Assembly: GCF_030863805.1 (NCBI RefSeq)
Contig: NZ_CP132957.1
Coordinates: 186,001 to 250,000 of the forward strand
Direction of reading: 5' to 3'
Length of the DNA stretch: 64,000 nt
Source: Kineothrix sp. MB12-C1
Lineage (GTDB): Bacteria; Bacillota; Clostridia; Lachnospirales; Lachnospiraceae
Under the pieces are notes generated by a model. The model was not told the origin of the DNA. It did no database searches and was given only the letters and a program-made list of their open reading frames with translations. This document shows positions 54,819-64,000 of this stretch, piece after piece; within the stretch, counting starts at the first letter, position 1; every line of letters starts with the position of its first letter. A program made the position numbers and the translations under genes.

Positions 54819-56017
54819 ACCACCATCTCCTTTTCCGTCGTTGTCGCTTTTACCAATCCATTTTTCATATGAATTTGTAAGGTATCTCCAATGTCCACCT
54901 TGTTAACATCCGTTACTGTCCTCCCCTTTTCATCCGATACATAAGAAAATCCTTGGTTAAGTTTATCTAATGGGGACAGCCCTTTCAGGCGTTCGATATA
55001 AACATCGAGCCGATGTCTTTTCTTCGACACTTTAGCCTTAATCGCGTCTTCCAAACGTCCTTCCAATCTGAGCGCCAGCGTACGTTTTTCCCGAATCTGC
55101 CCCGCCGGGCTTAAATATTTCAATTTTATCGTTAAGTTGTCCAACCTGCCTCTATATATATTTATTCTGTTTCGAAACAGACGCTTCAACGTATAATCAT
55201 AATCCCTCAAATTCTCTTCATACTTCCGATATTCATATACGGCTAATTCAGCCGCTGCTGAGGGAGTAGGTGCGCGCAGATCCGACACATAATCGGCAAT
55301 CGTCGTATCCGTCTCATGTCCTATCGCGGAAATAATGGGAACACTGCAATCAAAGATTGCCTGTGCCACCGCTTCTTCATTGAACGCCCACAAATCCTCG
55401 ATAGACCCACCGCCTCTGCCGACAATAATTACATCCGCTCCATAACGCTCTAAAGTACGAATTCCCTTAATAATTGAAGCCGGCGCCTGTTCTCCCTGTA
55501 CGATTGCCGGATATAAAATGATCTGCACGTAAGGATTACGCCTGGATGCAATATTGATAATATCCCTGACTGCTGCCCCTGTAGCAGCCGTAACAACGCC
55601 GAGCGTCCTTATATATCGAGGAATCGTCTGCTTATAAGAATGATCGAACATCCCACGCTCTTCCAGTTCTCGTTTCAGACGTTCGAACTTCTCATGCAAA
55701 AGTCCGGAGCCATCCAACATAATCTGTCTGGCATAAAGCTGGTACTTTCCGTCTCTTTCATAAATATCCACGGCACCGCCTACAATTACAGACTGACCTT
55801 CCTGCATCCGAAAAGCAAGACCGGAACGATTCCCTGCAAACATCACACAGGAGATCGTTCCTTTCTCATCCTTTAACGTAAAATAAATATGTCCGGAAGA
55901 ATGATATTTGCAGTTGCTTACTTCACCCTTTATGAGTACCGACTGCAACATAAAATCTTGCAAAAACATATTTTTTATATATGAATTTATTTGTGCTACG
56001 GTATATACATTCTGCAT
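54794..56017 (-). CDS. xseA: exodeoxyribonuclease VII large subunit
   Basis: A 407-residue nuclease subunit. The N-terminal OB-fold (to about residue 100; VKGEVSNCKYHSSGHIYFTLKDE) precedes the catalytic domain with GVVTAATGAAVRDI, GRGGGSIEDLWAFNEE and SAIGHETDTTIADYVSDLRAPTPSAAAELA. A C-terminal coiled coil follows. It overlaps xseB and starts 12 bases after nusB. Confidence 0.95.
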   Translation of the reverse strand: MQNVYTVAQINSYIKNMFLQDFMLQSVLIKGEVSNCKYHSSGHIYFTLKDEKGTISCVMFAGNRSGLAFRMQEGQSVIVGGAVDIYERDGKYQLYARQIMLDGSGLLHEKFERLKRELEERGMFDHSYKQTIPRYIRTLGVVTAATGAAVRDIINIASRRNPYVQIILYPAIVQGEQAPASIIKGIRTLERYGADVIIVGRGGGSIEDLWAFNEEAVAQAIFDCSVPIISAIGHETDTTIADYVSDLRAPTPSAAAELAVYEYRKYEENLRDYDYTLKRLFRNRINIYRGRLDNLTIKLKYLSPAGQIREKRTLALRLEGRLEDAIKAKVSKKRHRLDVYIERLKGLSPLDKLNQGFSYVSDEKGRTVTDVNKVDIGDTLQIHMKNGLVKATTTEKEMVVWEKQSRN

Positions 56018-56028
56018 TCTTATCCTAC

Positions 56029-56424
56029 CTAAGCGAATTTAGCAAGAACCCCATTGATAAACCCGGGGGAATTATCCTGCCCAAACTTTTTTGCTAATTC
56101 CACTGCTTCATTGATAGCCACTCCCGTAGGAATTTCATTATCATATTTTATTTCATAAACTGCAAGACGAATAAGGGTCAAGTCCACCTTCCCCATACGA
56201 GAGGTGACCCACCCTTTTGTTTCTTGATTAATCAACTCATCGATGACATCCAATTTCGAAACGATGTCCTCATACTTCTTTAAGATATAGCCTTCCTCAT
56301 TTTCACTGGCTGTATTTTCATCGTCAAAAAAAAGCTTTTCTTGTTCCGGCATATCTTCTTTTTCATTGAATTCTATGCGAAAGAGCAATTTAAAAATCTG
56401 TTCCCGCAGTTCTCTTCTTCCCAT
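56029..56424 (-). CDS. nusB: transcription antitermination factor NusB
   Basis: A 131-residue all-helical protein that with NusE (S10) supports rRNA antitermination. [17 protein letters not shown] at the start and [28 protein letters not shown] at the end are hallmark segments. Lies between asp23 and xseA. Confidence 0.95.
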   Translation of the reverse strand: MGRRELREQIFKLLFRIEFNEKEDMPEQEKLFFDDENTASENEEGYILKKYEDIVSKLDVIDELINQETKGWVTSRMGKVDLTLIRLAVYEIKYDNEIPTGVAINEAVELAKKFGQDNSPGFINGVLAKFA

Positions 56425-56437
56425 TAGTATATTCTTC

Positions 56438-56824
56438 CTATCTGTCTTTCTGCATATTCACGCCGGCAATTTTAATATTCACATTCGACACCGTAAGCCC
56501 AGTCATGTTCTCGATGGCATTTTTAACCTTTTCCTGCACCTGTCTGCTGGTCGCCGGAATGTTATATCCATATTCCATAATAAGTCCAAGGTCCACAGAT
56601 ACCTCTTTATTTATTACTTCTACTTTTACACCCTTTTTTAGGCTCTTTACGCCTACCATGCTCATCAGCTCATTGGTCGCATTGCCCGCCATTGTTGCGA
56701 CTCCTTCCACCTCTGCTGCTGCAATCCCGGCAATCATCGCAACTACATCATCCGCAATCTTCACCGCTCCGGCGCTCTCATCTTCTTGCAATACATAAGT
56801 GCTTCTATCTAATTCCTTTTCCAT
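56438..56824 (-). CDS. Asp23/Gls24 family cell-envelope protein
   Basis: A 128-residue Asp23/Gls24 protein. [21 protein letters not shown] and [27 protein letters not shown] are the two conserved blocks. In Firmicutes this family attaches near the membrane and is linked to envelope stress. ATG at 56824 follows GGAGG. First in the operon leading into nusB, consistent with its usual place next to nusB. Confidence 0.92.
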   Translation of the reverse strand: MEKELDRSTYVLQEDESAGAVKIADDVVAMIAGIAAAEVEGVATMAGNATNELMSMVGVKSLKKGVKVEVINKEVSVDLGLIMEYGYNIPATSRQVQEKVKNAIENMTGLTVSNVNIKIAGVNMQKDR

Positions 56825-56938
56825 ATCAAGTGACCTCCATTTCATACGAAATTCAATTCTTCCTATTTGTATAATATACCAAAAACTACAGCCTTTGCAT
56901 AGACCTTTCTTTCCATTAGAAAACGATGGCGGCCTGTT

Positions 56939-58204
56939 CTAAAGCCAAAAACTCAAACTAAGCTGTTCCTTATTGTCCGCATAAGCGACCACCCCGTCAG
57001 GACTATCCAAATATTCAAAAATCTCCTGTTCATCGATAAGTACCCGTCCCATTTCTTCATACACTGCTCTATCGCTGCATTTTAAGGTGATATAGGTACT
57101 TTCCCTTTCATACTCTTTTTCAAACAAAGCTTTCAGCTTCTCCTTATCCACCGAAGTGAAATAAGCTCCCTCCCTCACATAGTAGTTCGCTGTCATAGAG
57201 ATACAGTCCGGTAGCTTCACTACGTTTTCTATCGTATGGGTTTTCTCAAGCTGTTTCGTCGTTACACATAAATAATCATAATTAATCGTCGGCAAGTGAT
57301 TCTGTTCATAGCCCGTCTCTCCCTCATTCTCCTCCATCTGATAAGATGCATCTCCCCATGTGGGATCCACGTGATAATAAATCCCATCTATTCTTACCAG
57401 ATTCCAGGCATGTCCTTCTCCTCCCGATACTCTTCCTATTACGAGTGTGGAAAAGACACCCACCCGTTCCAGCAAATATTGCATCGCCTTGGCATAACCT
57501 TGACAAACTGACTCACCATATAAAAAGACGGAGCATATATTCTGATTGTCCTCCGCTTCCAAATTGTATTCCGTACTATTGATAATATATTCATAAACAA
57601 ATTTTACTTTTTCATATTCATCCGCATCCGCAGGAAGATGTGCGAGAAATTCTTTCACATAAGCATCGATAAGAAGCTGTCTTCTTCCCACCTCCTCAGC
57701 GTCAATATGATACGTCCCGGTAAAAGTGATCTTTTTTAATTCCTCTCCCAGCGTATATTTCGTAAAAGTATAGCCATCCACATAGAAAATCTCGGGATGA
57801 TCGTTTAACACGCACTGAAAAACCTTTTCTATCTGATTAGTATCCATGGAAGAAATAAGTACGTTTTCTCCCCATCTTTTCAATATCTGAGTAATTTCCG
57901 CATAAATAATCTGTTCCTCTCCGGTAAGCCTTTCAAAGTTGTATTTCCCCTTTTGTCCGGCGAGGATCTTCGGCATTTCTTCTTCCGTAAGTCCGATAGA
58001 GGCACGTATTGAATCGTCGTCTAATTCCTCTTGTTTTTCATCATCATTTTGTCCCTTTGTACTTTGCGGCCATTCTTCAGGCACTGCATCGTCATCCTGC
58101 GTAACTGTTACCGGAGTTCTTCCGGGCTCCTGTAAATCTAAGGAGCATCCTGCAAGGAAAAGAAGCAGCAGGAGTAAAAAGGCAATCCGATTCTTTTTTC
58201 TCAT
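56939..58204 (-). CDS. transglutaminase-domain lipoprotein
   Basis: A 421-residue exported lipoprotein: LLLLLLFLAGCS gives a signal peptide with a lipobox. The transglutaminase-like core (about 215-290) has Cys in GESVCQGYAKAMQYLL, His in GEGHAWNLVRIDG and Asp in YHVDPTWGD, a full catalytic triad. A linker region rich in Asp/Glu precedes it. ATG directly follows the prfC stop (TAAATG). Bacterial relatives act as cysteine proteases or crosslinkers; substrate unknown. Confidence 0.85.
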   Translation of the reverse strand: MRKKNRIAFLLLLLLFLAGCSLDLQEPGRTPVTVTQDDDAVPEEWPQSTKGQNDDEKQEELDDDSIRASIGLTEEEMPKILAGQKGKYNFERLTGEEQIIYAEITQILKRWGENVLISSMDTNQIEKVFQCVLNDHPEIFYVDGYTFTKYTLGEELKKITFTGTYHIDAEEVGRRQLLIDAYVKEFLAHLPADADEYEKVKFVYEYIINSTEYNLEAEDNQNICSVFLYGESVCQGYAKAMQYLLERVGVFSTLVIGRVSGGEGHAWNLVRIDGIYYHVDPTWGDASYQMEENEGETGYEQNHLPTINYDYLCVTTKQLEKTHTIENVVKLPDCISMTANYYVREGAYFTSVDKEKLKALFEKEYERESTYITLKCSDRAVYEEMGRVLIDEQEIFEYLDSPDGVVAYADNKEQLSLSFWL

Positions 58205-59797
58205 TTAATCACGTCCAAATTCAGATAATATCAATCCTTCATTCCTTTCCAGTGTCATTCCAATGCTCCACTGATTGATAAACAGAAGCAGAGGATGTCC
58301 TTTCATATCTTTCACTTTTTTCATATCGGAGGTCCCTGTTAATTTCACCATATCGATATCTTTATTTTCCACCCACCTAATATGCTCATAAGGTAAGTTT
58401 TCCAAGCGAATCTCAACATTATACTCATTTTCAAGGCGATATTTCAAAACTTCGAATTGAAGGACACCTACCACGCCTACTATGATTTCCTCCATACCTG
58501 TATTAAATTCCTGGAATATCTGAATGGCACCCTCCTGCGCTATCTGGGTAATCCCTTTCACAAATTGCTTACGTTTCATCGTATCCATCTGACGCACCCT
58601 TGCAAAATGTTCCGGAGCAAAGGTAGGAATACCTTCATATTCTATCTGCTCCTTAGGCATACAAAGCGTATCGCCGATAGAGAAAATCCCCGGATCAAAG
58701 ACTCCGATAATATCTCCCGCATATGCTTCCTCCAGCATCTTTCTTTCGCTCGCCATAATCTGCTGAGGCTGGGATAAACGCATGGTCTTCCCACCTTGTA
58801 TGTGCTTCACTTCCATACTCGCTTCATATTTTCCGGAGCAAATTCTCATAAAGGCGATTCTGTCTCTATGAGCTTTATTCATATTAGCCTGTATCTTGAA
58901 TACAAACGCAGAGAAATTATTTTCCACCGGATCGATCAAACCGATATCCGCTTTTCGGGGAAGCGGTGTTGTCGTCATCTTAAGGAAATGCTGTAGAAAA
59001 ATCTCCACACCAAAGTTCGTCAGAGCAGATCCAAAGAAAACAGGGGTCAAATCTCCCGATCTTACCACCTCTAAGTCGAATTCTGCGCTGGCGCCATCCA
59101 AAAGCTCAATTTCCTCAAAAAGCTGTTCTTCCAATCTCTGACCGATATATTCGTTCAGCTTGTCCTTATCCGAAATGGGAATTATCGTCGTAGCCCCTCC
59201 CTGTGTTCCTTTATGTGTATCGGAATAGGTAACTACGCATTGTTCTTCCCTATCATATACCCCTTTGAATTCCTTGCCTGAACCTATGGGCCAATTCATA
59301 GGGCATGTGGCAATACCTAGTTCTCTTTCTATTTCATCCAAAAGCTCAAACATATCCCCGGCATCCCTATCCATCTTATTGATAAAGGTAAAAATGGGAA
59401 TCTTACGCATAACACATACTTTGAAAAGCTTCCTTGTCTGTGCCTCTACACCTTTGGAAGCATCGATAACCATTACCGCAGAATCGGCCGCCATTAAGGT
59501 TCTATACGTATCCTCGGAAAAGTCCTGATGTCCCGGGGTGTCCAAAATATTAATACAAAATCCACCATATTCAAACTGCAGAACACTGGAAGTAACGGAA
59601 ATACCCCTCTCTTTTTCTATTTCCATCCAATCGGAAACGGCATGCTTTGCGGTAGCTTTTCCTTTGACACTCCCTGCCATATTAATGGCACCTCCATAGA
59701 GCAGAAACTTTTCCGTCAAAGTCGTCTTTCCCGCATCGGGGTGCGAAATAATCGCAAAAGTCCTCCGTTTATTTATCTCCTCTGCATAGTTGCTCAC
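58205..59797 (-). CDS. prfC: peptide chain release factor 3
   Basis: A 530-residue GTPase that ejects RF1/RF2 from the ribosome after termination. G1 is SHPDAGKTTLTEK, G3 is DTPGHQDFSEDTYR and G4 is NKMDRD. Its length and the RF3-specific C-terminal domain (WSIGMTLERNEGLILSEFGRD) fit. It precedes the lipoprotein gene without spacing. Confidence 0.95.
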   Translation of the reverse strand: MSNYAEEINKRRTFAIISHPDAGKTTLTEKFLLYGGAINMAGSVKGKATAKHAVSDWMEIEKERGISVTSSVLQFEYGGFCINILDTPGHQDFSEDTYRTLMAADSAVMVIDASKGVEAQTRKLFKVCVMRKIPIFTFINKMDRDAGDMFELLDEIERELGIATCPMNWPIGSGKEFKGVYDREEQCVVTYSDTHKGTQGGATTIIPISDKDKLNEYIGQRLEEQLFEEIELLDGASAEFDLEVVRSGDLTPVFFGSALTNFGVEIFLQHFLKMTTTPLPRKADIGLIDPVENNFSAFVFKIQANMNKAHRDRIAFMRICSGKYEASMEVKHIQGGKTMRLSQPQQIMASERKMLEEAYAGDIIGVFDPGIFSIGDTLCMPKEQIEYEGIPTFAPEHFARVRQMDTMKRKQFVKGITQIAQEGAIQIFQEFNTGMEEIIVGVVGVLQFEVLKYRLENEYNVEIRLENLPYEHIRWVENKDIDMVKLTGTSDMKKVKDMKGHPLLLFINQWSIGMTLERNEGLILSEFGRD

Positions 59798-59820
59798 ACT
59801 TTTATCCTCCTGTCGCCCTT

Positions 59821-60972
59821 TTACAGCATTGATCTGCCGTCAAACTGGGGCTTAATATTAAAATAATCGAGTACCGTTGCTCCAATATCCGCAAAGGCAT
59901 CTCTCGTACCCAGATTTTCCGGGGTAATCGCTTGACCGTACATAAGAAACGGCGTATGCTCTCTGGAGTGATCTGTAGACACCGTATAACCGGGGTCACA
60001 GCCATGATCCGCAGTAATCATAAGAACATCCTCTTCCTGAAGCTTAGAAAGAATCTCCGGCAGCCTCTCATCGAAATAAGTCAGTGCTTTCGCATAGCCA
60101 TCAATATCATTGCGGTGACCGTAAAGCATATCATAATCCACCAAATTAATAAAGCACAATCCTTCGAATTCTTTGTCCATCATCGTCAGTGTCTTGTTAA
60201 TTCCGTCTTCATTGCTCGTTGTATAGGTATATTCAGTAATACCTTTACCGGCGAAAATATCGTTAATCTTTCCAACTGCGATCACGGCTTTCCCCTCTGC
60301 CTTCAACTGGTCCAACATGGTAACTGCCGGCGGCTCCAGAGAATAATCATGTCTTCCCGATGTGCGTACATAATTTCCGCTCGTTCCGTTAAACGGTCTG
60401 GCAATCACTCTTCCCACACCGTGTTTTCCCACGAGCATTTTCCTCGCCATGGTACAATATTCATACAAATCAGCGAGCGGAACTACATCCTCATGGGCTG
60501 CAATCTGAAATACACTGTCTGCTGAAGTGTATACAATCAATTTCCCTGTTTTCACATGCTCATCACCATAATCTTTTATGACTTCTGTACCTGAATATGG
60601 CTTATTGCATAGAATTCGCCTTCCGGTCAGAGCCTCAAACTCATCAAGGACCTCTTGGGGAAATCCATCCGGATAGGTAGGCAACGGTTCCTTAGATATA
60701 ATTCCGGCAATCTCCCAGTGTCCGATTGTTGTATCTTTTCCTTTGGAAGCCTCTTTCATGCGTGCAACCTTTGCTTGCGGAGATAATTCCTTCTCTCCAC
60801 AGGTCACACCTTCTATGTTAAACAGGCCCATTTTCTTCATATTAGGCATAGAAAAATAAGGACTGGATGCGGCAGAAGACAGGGTATTGGTTCCTTCGTC
60901 CCCATATTCTTTCGCATCCTCCATTGCTCCTATTCCCACGCTATCAAGTACAATTAAAAATATACGTTTCAT
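59821..60972 (-). CDS. deoB: phosphopentomutase
   Basis: A 383-residue alkaline-phosphatase-superfamily enzyme interconverting ribose-1- and ribose-5-phosphate. The start FLIVLDSVGIGAMEDAKEYGD, TTIGHWEIAGI, and ITADHGCDPGYTVSTDHSREHTPFLMYG hold the metal ligands. It is 23 bases from prfC. Purine/pyrimidine salvage genes are not adjacent. Confidence 0.96.
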   Translation of the reverse strand: MKRIFLIVLDSVGIGAMEDAKEYGDEGTNTLSSAASSPYFSMPNMKKMGLFNIEGVTCGEKELSPQAKVARMKEASKGKDTTIGHWEIAGIISKEPLPTYPDGFPQEVLDEFEALTGRRILCNKPYSGTEVIKDYGDEHVKTGKLIVYTSADSVFQIAAHEDVVPLADLYEYCTMARKMLVGKHGVGRVIARPFNGTSGNYVRTSGRHDYSLEPPAVTMLDQLKAEGKAVIAVGKINDIFAGKGITEYTYTTSNEDGINKTLTMMDKEFEGLCFINLVDYDMLYGHRNDIDGYAKALTYFDERLPEILSKLQEEDVLMITADHGCDPGYTVSTDHSREHTPFLMYGQAITPENLGTRDAFADIGATVLDYFNIKPQFDGRSML

Positions 60973-61018
60973 AAGTACACCTCTCTACTTCTTCCGACAT
61001 CGAAATTATCGACTAACG

Positions 61019-61078
61019 GTAACTGTTCAGTATTCTCACAGTAAGCGCAGTAAATGCACAGACTTACTGAATAGTTAC
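61019..61078. repeat. GTAACT repeat, long form
   Basis: Outer arms GTAACTGTTCAGTA and TACTGAATAGTTAC close a 60-base unit, with inner pairing around GCGCAGTAAATGCACAGAC. It lies upstream of deoB and is the best-preserved long copy. Confidence 0.75.
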
Positions 61079-61155
61079 GACTAACGTTATGATTATACCA
61101 TATCTTTTTTCGCAAATAAACTGTTATCTTTTATATTTTGAAGCTGTTTATTACC

Positions 61156-61899
61156 CTATTCTGCAGCCATTGTACTGATAATAATGGTCTCAGGAGCTAC
61201 TCCCGTTTTACGAATGATGATATCTTCTATCTGAGCACGCTGTGCTTCCGATAACTCTGTTGCATTCACAACAACATCCACTCCGGTACTGCTAATGCTT
61301 ACGACAACGTCAGAGAATCCTTTGGCTTCTAATAAGATTTCAGATGCGGTTTCTTTCTCTGCTATATCCGTAATCGCGATCATGTTATTAACGGCTTCTT
61401 GCTTCTGTGTCTCTGTTATGTTGGCATTATTAATAATTTCCATCAAAGTCTCTTTATTTTTCGCTCTTGTCTGTTCCTTCAAAAGTTTCGCGCCTGAAAG
61501 AGAATTCATGCCTGTAGTGGAAGTAAATACCGCTTCACCGGGAGTACCGCTTTCCGTAGTGGTGCTCTCATCTATCCCTTCTGCCATTCCTTCATCCAGG
61601 TAGTCTTGTGCCGCAAGAGTATCATCGGAATCCAGGCTGTTAATATCTCCATAAGTAGAATCTGCAAGGATATCCTCATCAGAAATATCGAACATTGCGG
61701 ATACTTCTTCATCGGTAGTACCTACACCTGTTCCTCCAAGTATTAAATCATTGCCATCACTCACTACAGTATCGCTTTCTACTGTCATAATTTCATCTTC
61801 CGTTAATTTTGTACCTGCGAAATTAAGGTATCCCGCAACAGCAATCATTATCGCAAGTGCAGTAATCATAATCTGGTTCTTTTTCAGCATATTTTTCAC
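61156..61899 (-). CDS. spoIIIAH: stage III sporulation protein AH
   Basis: A 247-residue protein of the mother-cell channel linking to forespore SpoIIQ. It has a single N-terminal membrane segment (about 7-25) and a C-terminal ring-forming domain (LLEAKGFSDVVVSISSTGVDVVVNATELSEAQRAQIEDI). An acidic linker lies between. GTG at 61899 follows GGGGAG at 6 bases. Last gene of the spoIIIA run in this window. Confidence 0.92.
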   Translation of the reverse strand: MKNMLKKNQIMITALAIMIAVAGYLNFAGTKLTEDEIMTVESDTVVSDGNDLILGGTGVGTTDEEVSAMFDISDEDILADSTYGDINSLDSDDTLAAQDYLDEGMAEGIDESTTTESGTPGEAVFTSTTGMNSLSGAKLLKEQTRAKNKETLMEIINNANITETQKQEAVNNMIAITDIAEKETASEILLEAKGFSDVVVSISSTGVDVVVNATELSEAQRAQIEDIIIRKTGVAPETIIISTMAAE

Positions 61900-61930
61900 G
61901 CAATTCTCCCCTTTTCTTTATTAGGTTTCC

Positions 61931-62623
61931 TTATTCGGATTGCATCTTAATTATTTTAATTTTATGTGACTCTATTCCAAATAATGCCACAATTGCTTCA
62001 CTAATATTTTTCCTTACTTCTAGTTTGTCTCCGCCCTGTACCACTACGACCACTCCTTCTATAACAGGCTGCAGTGTTTTTACTACATAAGGAACATTTC
62101 CTACACCACTCTCCTCTACATATACCGTTTCCTCCTGGAAAGAGTCTTCTTGCATAATTCGGCTCCCCCCCTGAGCATCCTTCTCTTGTGTACTGCTTCT
62201 TGTCTCAGGTATATCTTTTTCCACCACCTTTTCTTTAGAAGCGCTCACTGTTACAATTACCTTTGCCTTACCGGCCCCCTCCATTACAGAGATTATCTGT
62301 TCTAATTTATTCTCAAGATACTTCTCATATGACTCCGCATCCTCATTTCCTGCCTCCCAATTCTCATATTCGCCTGCTTCCATCGGAATTTCCCCTGCCT
62401 TCTCCTTTGTTATCTGTGTATCTTCTATCTTATCTGCATTGGATTTTGCACCGCTCATATTCCATAGTCCGGCTGCCCCCTCGCTTTTCTTCGACGTTTC
62501 TGTGGGAAGAGCAATAATAATCAAAAGAATTCCTACTAAAATGAAAATAACAAACTGTTCCTTCCCCAGCCTCTTTCCTGCCTTAAGTCGCAAAAGTAAG
62601 CTATCTTTGTTCTCTCCCCCCAT
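61931..62623 (-). CDS. spoIIIAG: stage III sporulation protein AG
   Basis: A 230-residue ring-forming membrane protein of the SpoIIIA channel. A membrane segment (about 24-41) is followed by a periplasmic-type domain ending in RNKISEAIVALFGIESHKIKIIKM-type (here VRKNISEAIVALFGIESHKIKII). It lies 2 bases after spoIIIAF and before spoIIIAH. Confidence 0.92.
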   Translation of the reverse strand: MGGENKDSLLLRLKAGKRLGKEQFVIFILVGILLIIIALPTETSKKSEGAAGLWNMSGAKSNADKIEDTQITKEKAGEIPMEAGEYENWEAGNEDAESYEKYLENKLEQIISVMEGAGKAKVIVTVSASKEKVVEKDIPETRSSTQEKDAQGGSRIMQEDSFQEETVYVEESGVGNVPYVVKTLQPVIEGVVVVVQGGDKLEVRKNISEAIVALFGIESHKIKIIKMQSE

Positions 62624-62625
62624 AT

Positions 62626-63321
62626 CTATCTCACCTCCAAATATTCCTCATCCACTCCTAACAAAATACAAAATTCCTTTTTCATCGCCCCTATCACAGG
62701 GGATTTCTCCATATCTTTACTCCCTTGTCCATCTCCTGCCTCTTCATCCGCACCTATTTCCACCTTTATGCCTATTCCATCGCTTATTGTAATTGCTTCC
62801 ACTGCCGTACTCTTATCTATCGATACGCTATCTCCCTCTCCTGCCGCTTCCGCCGTCTCAGCTCTTGAAGAAACCTTGAGCACAAACCCCGGAGGTTCCT
62901 CCCGGAATAATACTTCATCAATACCATATCCATATCCTTGTGCCGTACCCTGCAGCTTTTGTTTTACTTCTTCCTGTAAAAGTCCTCTTATCTTTTCTTT
63001 CTCTTCTTCCTCTGCACCGCCGAGAGCAGAGCCCGTTCCATTTTTTTCATAAAATATTTCCGCACCATCTATTCCTTTTTCTATGGCTGATTCCATATCT
63101 TCTTGGAATGCGAGAATACTTCTTTCCATTTCTCCACTTTCTGCTCCCAGAAGCAAGGATCTGATCGGAACAATGAACTGAGCCAGTATCATAATCCCCA
63201 CTAACACTTTAATATATTTCTCATAAGATTTCTCCGCCGCAAAATATATAAGGCTCTGTGCACATATCATAAAAATTCCAATACTTTTCATAAATTCCAA
63301 AAGGGTATATCCCATAATCAC
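62626..63321 (-). CDS. spoIIIAF: stage III sporulation protein AF
   Basis: A 231-residue protein with two N-terminal membrane segments (about 8-30 and 38-55; GIMILAQFIVPIRSLLLG) and a soluble domain with KVEIGADEE..SKDM and the C-terminal VIGAMKKEFCILLGVDEEYLEV. Together with AG and AH it builds the channel. It overlaps the end of spoIIIAE by 4 bases. Confidence 0.88.
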   Translation of the reverse strand: MIMGYTLLEFMKSIGIFMICAQSLIYFAAEKSYEKYIKVLVGIMILAQFIVPIRSLLLGAESGEMERSILAFQEDMESAIEKGIDGAEIFYEKNGTGSALGGAEEEEKEKIRGLLQEEVKQKLQGTAQGYGYGIDEVLFREEPPGFVLKVSSRAETAEAAGEGDSVSIDKSTAVEAITISDGIGIKVEIGADEEAGDGQGSKDMEKSPVIGAMKKEFCILLGVDEEYLEVR

Positions 63322-64000
63322 ATCCCCTTGCCCGTAGTATATGCCGCAATAGCAATTGTAATCATAAATAATGCCACCGAAGTGAAGGTTGTCCGGAATA
63401 AAAGCAAGCTTCCATCCCCTACTCTATCCGTGCATCCTGTAATCCGTTTGTCGCTGACAATTCCCGCAAGAGCTGCACTTCCCTTTATCATACAGGCGAT
63501 TACAAAAAGCTTCGCCAAAGGTATCAGACAGATGGCAAGCAAGAGCAAAAGCATGAGAACTCCGATACTATTTTTAATAAGAACTGCAGAGCCTATCATC
63601 ATTTCGGTTATCCCTTCCGCAAGGTTACCGATTCCCGGAATAACTGAAATCGCTTTCTTTACCGAAGAAGCTTTCAGCGAATCTATAACAGGTGTTATCA
63701 TTGATTGGAACAGGCCAAATCCCGTAATCGCCCCCATCGCTACTTTAAGCCCGAGTATAATTCCCTTTTTCAGAAATTCAAGCAAGAGAGTAAGCCGTTC
63801 TTCTGCCCATATTCCATTCATCAATGCCATAAGCACATAACTGTATATAAGAGGTATCATAATAAATAACAATAGTTTTTCTACTGCATACACTAAAAAT
63901 AACGTGAATTGATAGTAAGCAGTAGCTGTCATAACTCCCGATGCAGCCCCTACCGCCATAAAGTAGGTAGGAATGAACATTTTAATAAATAATACAATCG
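63318..64000 (-). CDS. spoIIIAE: stage III sporulation protein AE, C-terminal part (cut by window edge)
   Basis: The visible 226 residues remain open at the window end; residues before the internal Met (IVLFIK) continue the frame. They hold about six membrane segments including FIPTYFMAVGAASGVMTATAYYQ and SVKKAISVIPGIGNLAEGITEMM, typical of SpoIIIAE, which normally has about 390 residues. The N-terminal part lies outside the window. Confidence 0.85.
   Translation of the reverse strand, partial: IVLFIKMFIPTYFMAVGAASGVMTATAYYQFTLFLVYAVEKLLLFIMIPLIYSYVLMALMNGIWAEERLTLLLEFLKKGIILGLKVAMGAITGFGLFQSMITPVIDSLKASSVKKAISVIPGIGNLAEGITEMMIGSAVLIKNSIGVLMLLLLLAICLIPLAKLFVIACMIKGSAALAGIVSDKRITGCTDRVGDGSLLLFRTTFTSVALFMITIAIAAYTTGKGM

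Noticed and set aside
16344-61078. The repeated GTAACT palindromes as a CRISPR array
   Set aside because: Copies are scattered over tens of kilobases without regular spacers, and no cas genes are present.

Overview
The window comes from a low-GC endospore-forming Firmicute, most likely a Lachnospiraceae (Clostridium cluster XIVa) chromosome. The basis is inference from gene content and order: spoIVB/spo0A next to recN-argR-nadK-tlyA-dxs-ispA-xseBA-nusB-asp23, spoIIIAE-AH, spoIIM beside nudF, spoVB, CotF-like coat proteins, RqcH, RemA, RNase Y and RpoZ. Almost all of it is core chromosome. No rRNA, tRNA, CRISPR array or prophage was seen.

Layout. 1-2.4 kb: thiN (cut by the window edge) behind a TPR membrane protein, divergent from a YgjP-type metallopeptidase. 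2.4-7.9 kb: a DEAD-box RNA helicase, then a cotH / VTC / DUF4956 operon. 8.2-11.2 kb: two sodium-coupled amino-acid symporters. 11.2-12.1 kb: a gene-free stretch with two separate ~230-bp imperfect palindromes. 12.1-15.2 kb: glycolytic gap-pgk-tpiA. 15.5-19.2 kb: a PHP phosphatase and the iscS-iscU-mnmA thiolation operon. 19.4-22.6 kb: spoVB, aroF and spoIIM. 22.8-28.2 kb: nudF, an aspartate aminotransferase, rny, recX and recA. 28.4-31.0 kb: an intact IS21-family element beside a broken GNAT acetyltransferase fragment. 31.3-37.8 kb: a membrane protein, cinA, pgsA, rimO, rpoZ, gmk, remA and yicC. 38-42.5 kb: rqcH, GNAT, two CotF-like proteins, mntP with an upstream yybP-ykoY riboswitch, and a Nudix hydrolase. 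42.5-47.7 kb: a MurJ/SpoVB-like flippase, glgA, a receiver-less spo0A and spoIVB. 47.7-56.8 kb: recN to asp23. 56.9-61 kb: a transglutaminase lipoprotein, prfC and deoB. 61.2-64 kb: spoIIIAH, AG, AF and the end of spoIIIAE.

Three observations stand out. The Spo0A homologue at the conserved spoIVB-spo0A locus keeps an intact DNA-binding domain but has lost nearly all of its receiver domain, including the phospho-accepting Asp region. Two unrelated but similarly built ~230-bp palindromes sit side by side between convergent operons. An intergenic palindromic repeat family (GTAACT..AGTTAC) occurs about eleven times in short (~27 bp) and long (~60 bp) forms and in places supplies stop codons. Several regulatory arrangements can also be read: a LexA-like box inside the recA promoter, a manganese riboswitch with terminator before mntP, an intrinsic terminator just downstream of a promoter in the DEAD-box helicase leader, and a probable leaderless mRNA for the YgjP-like gene.
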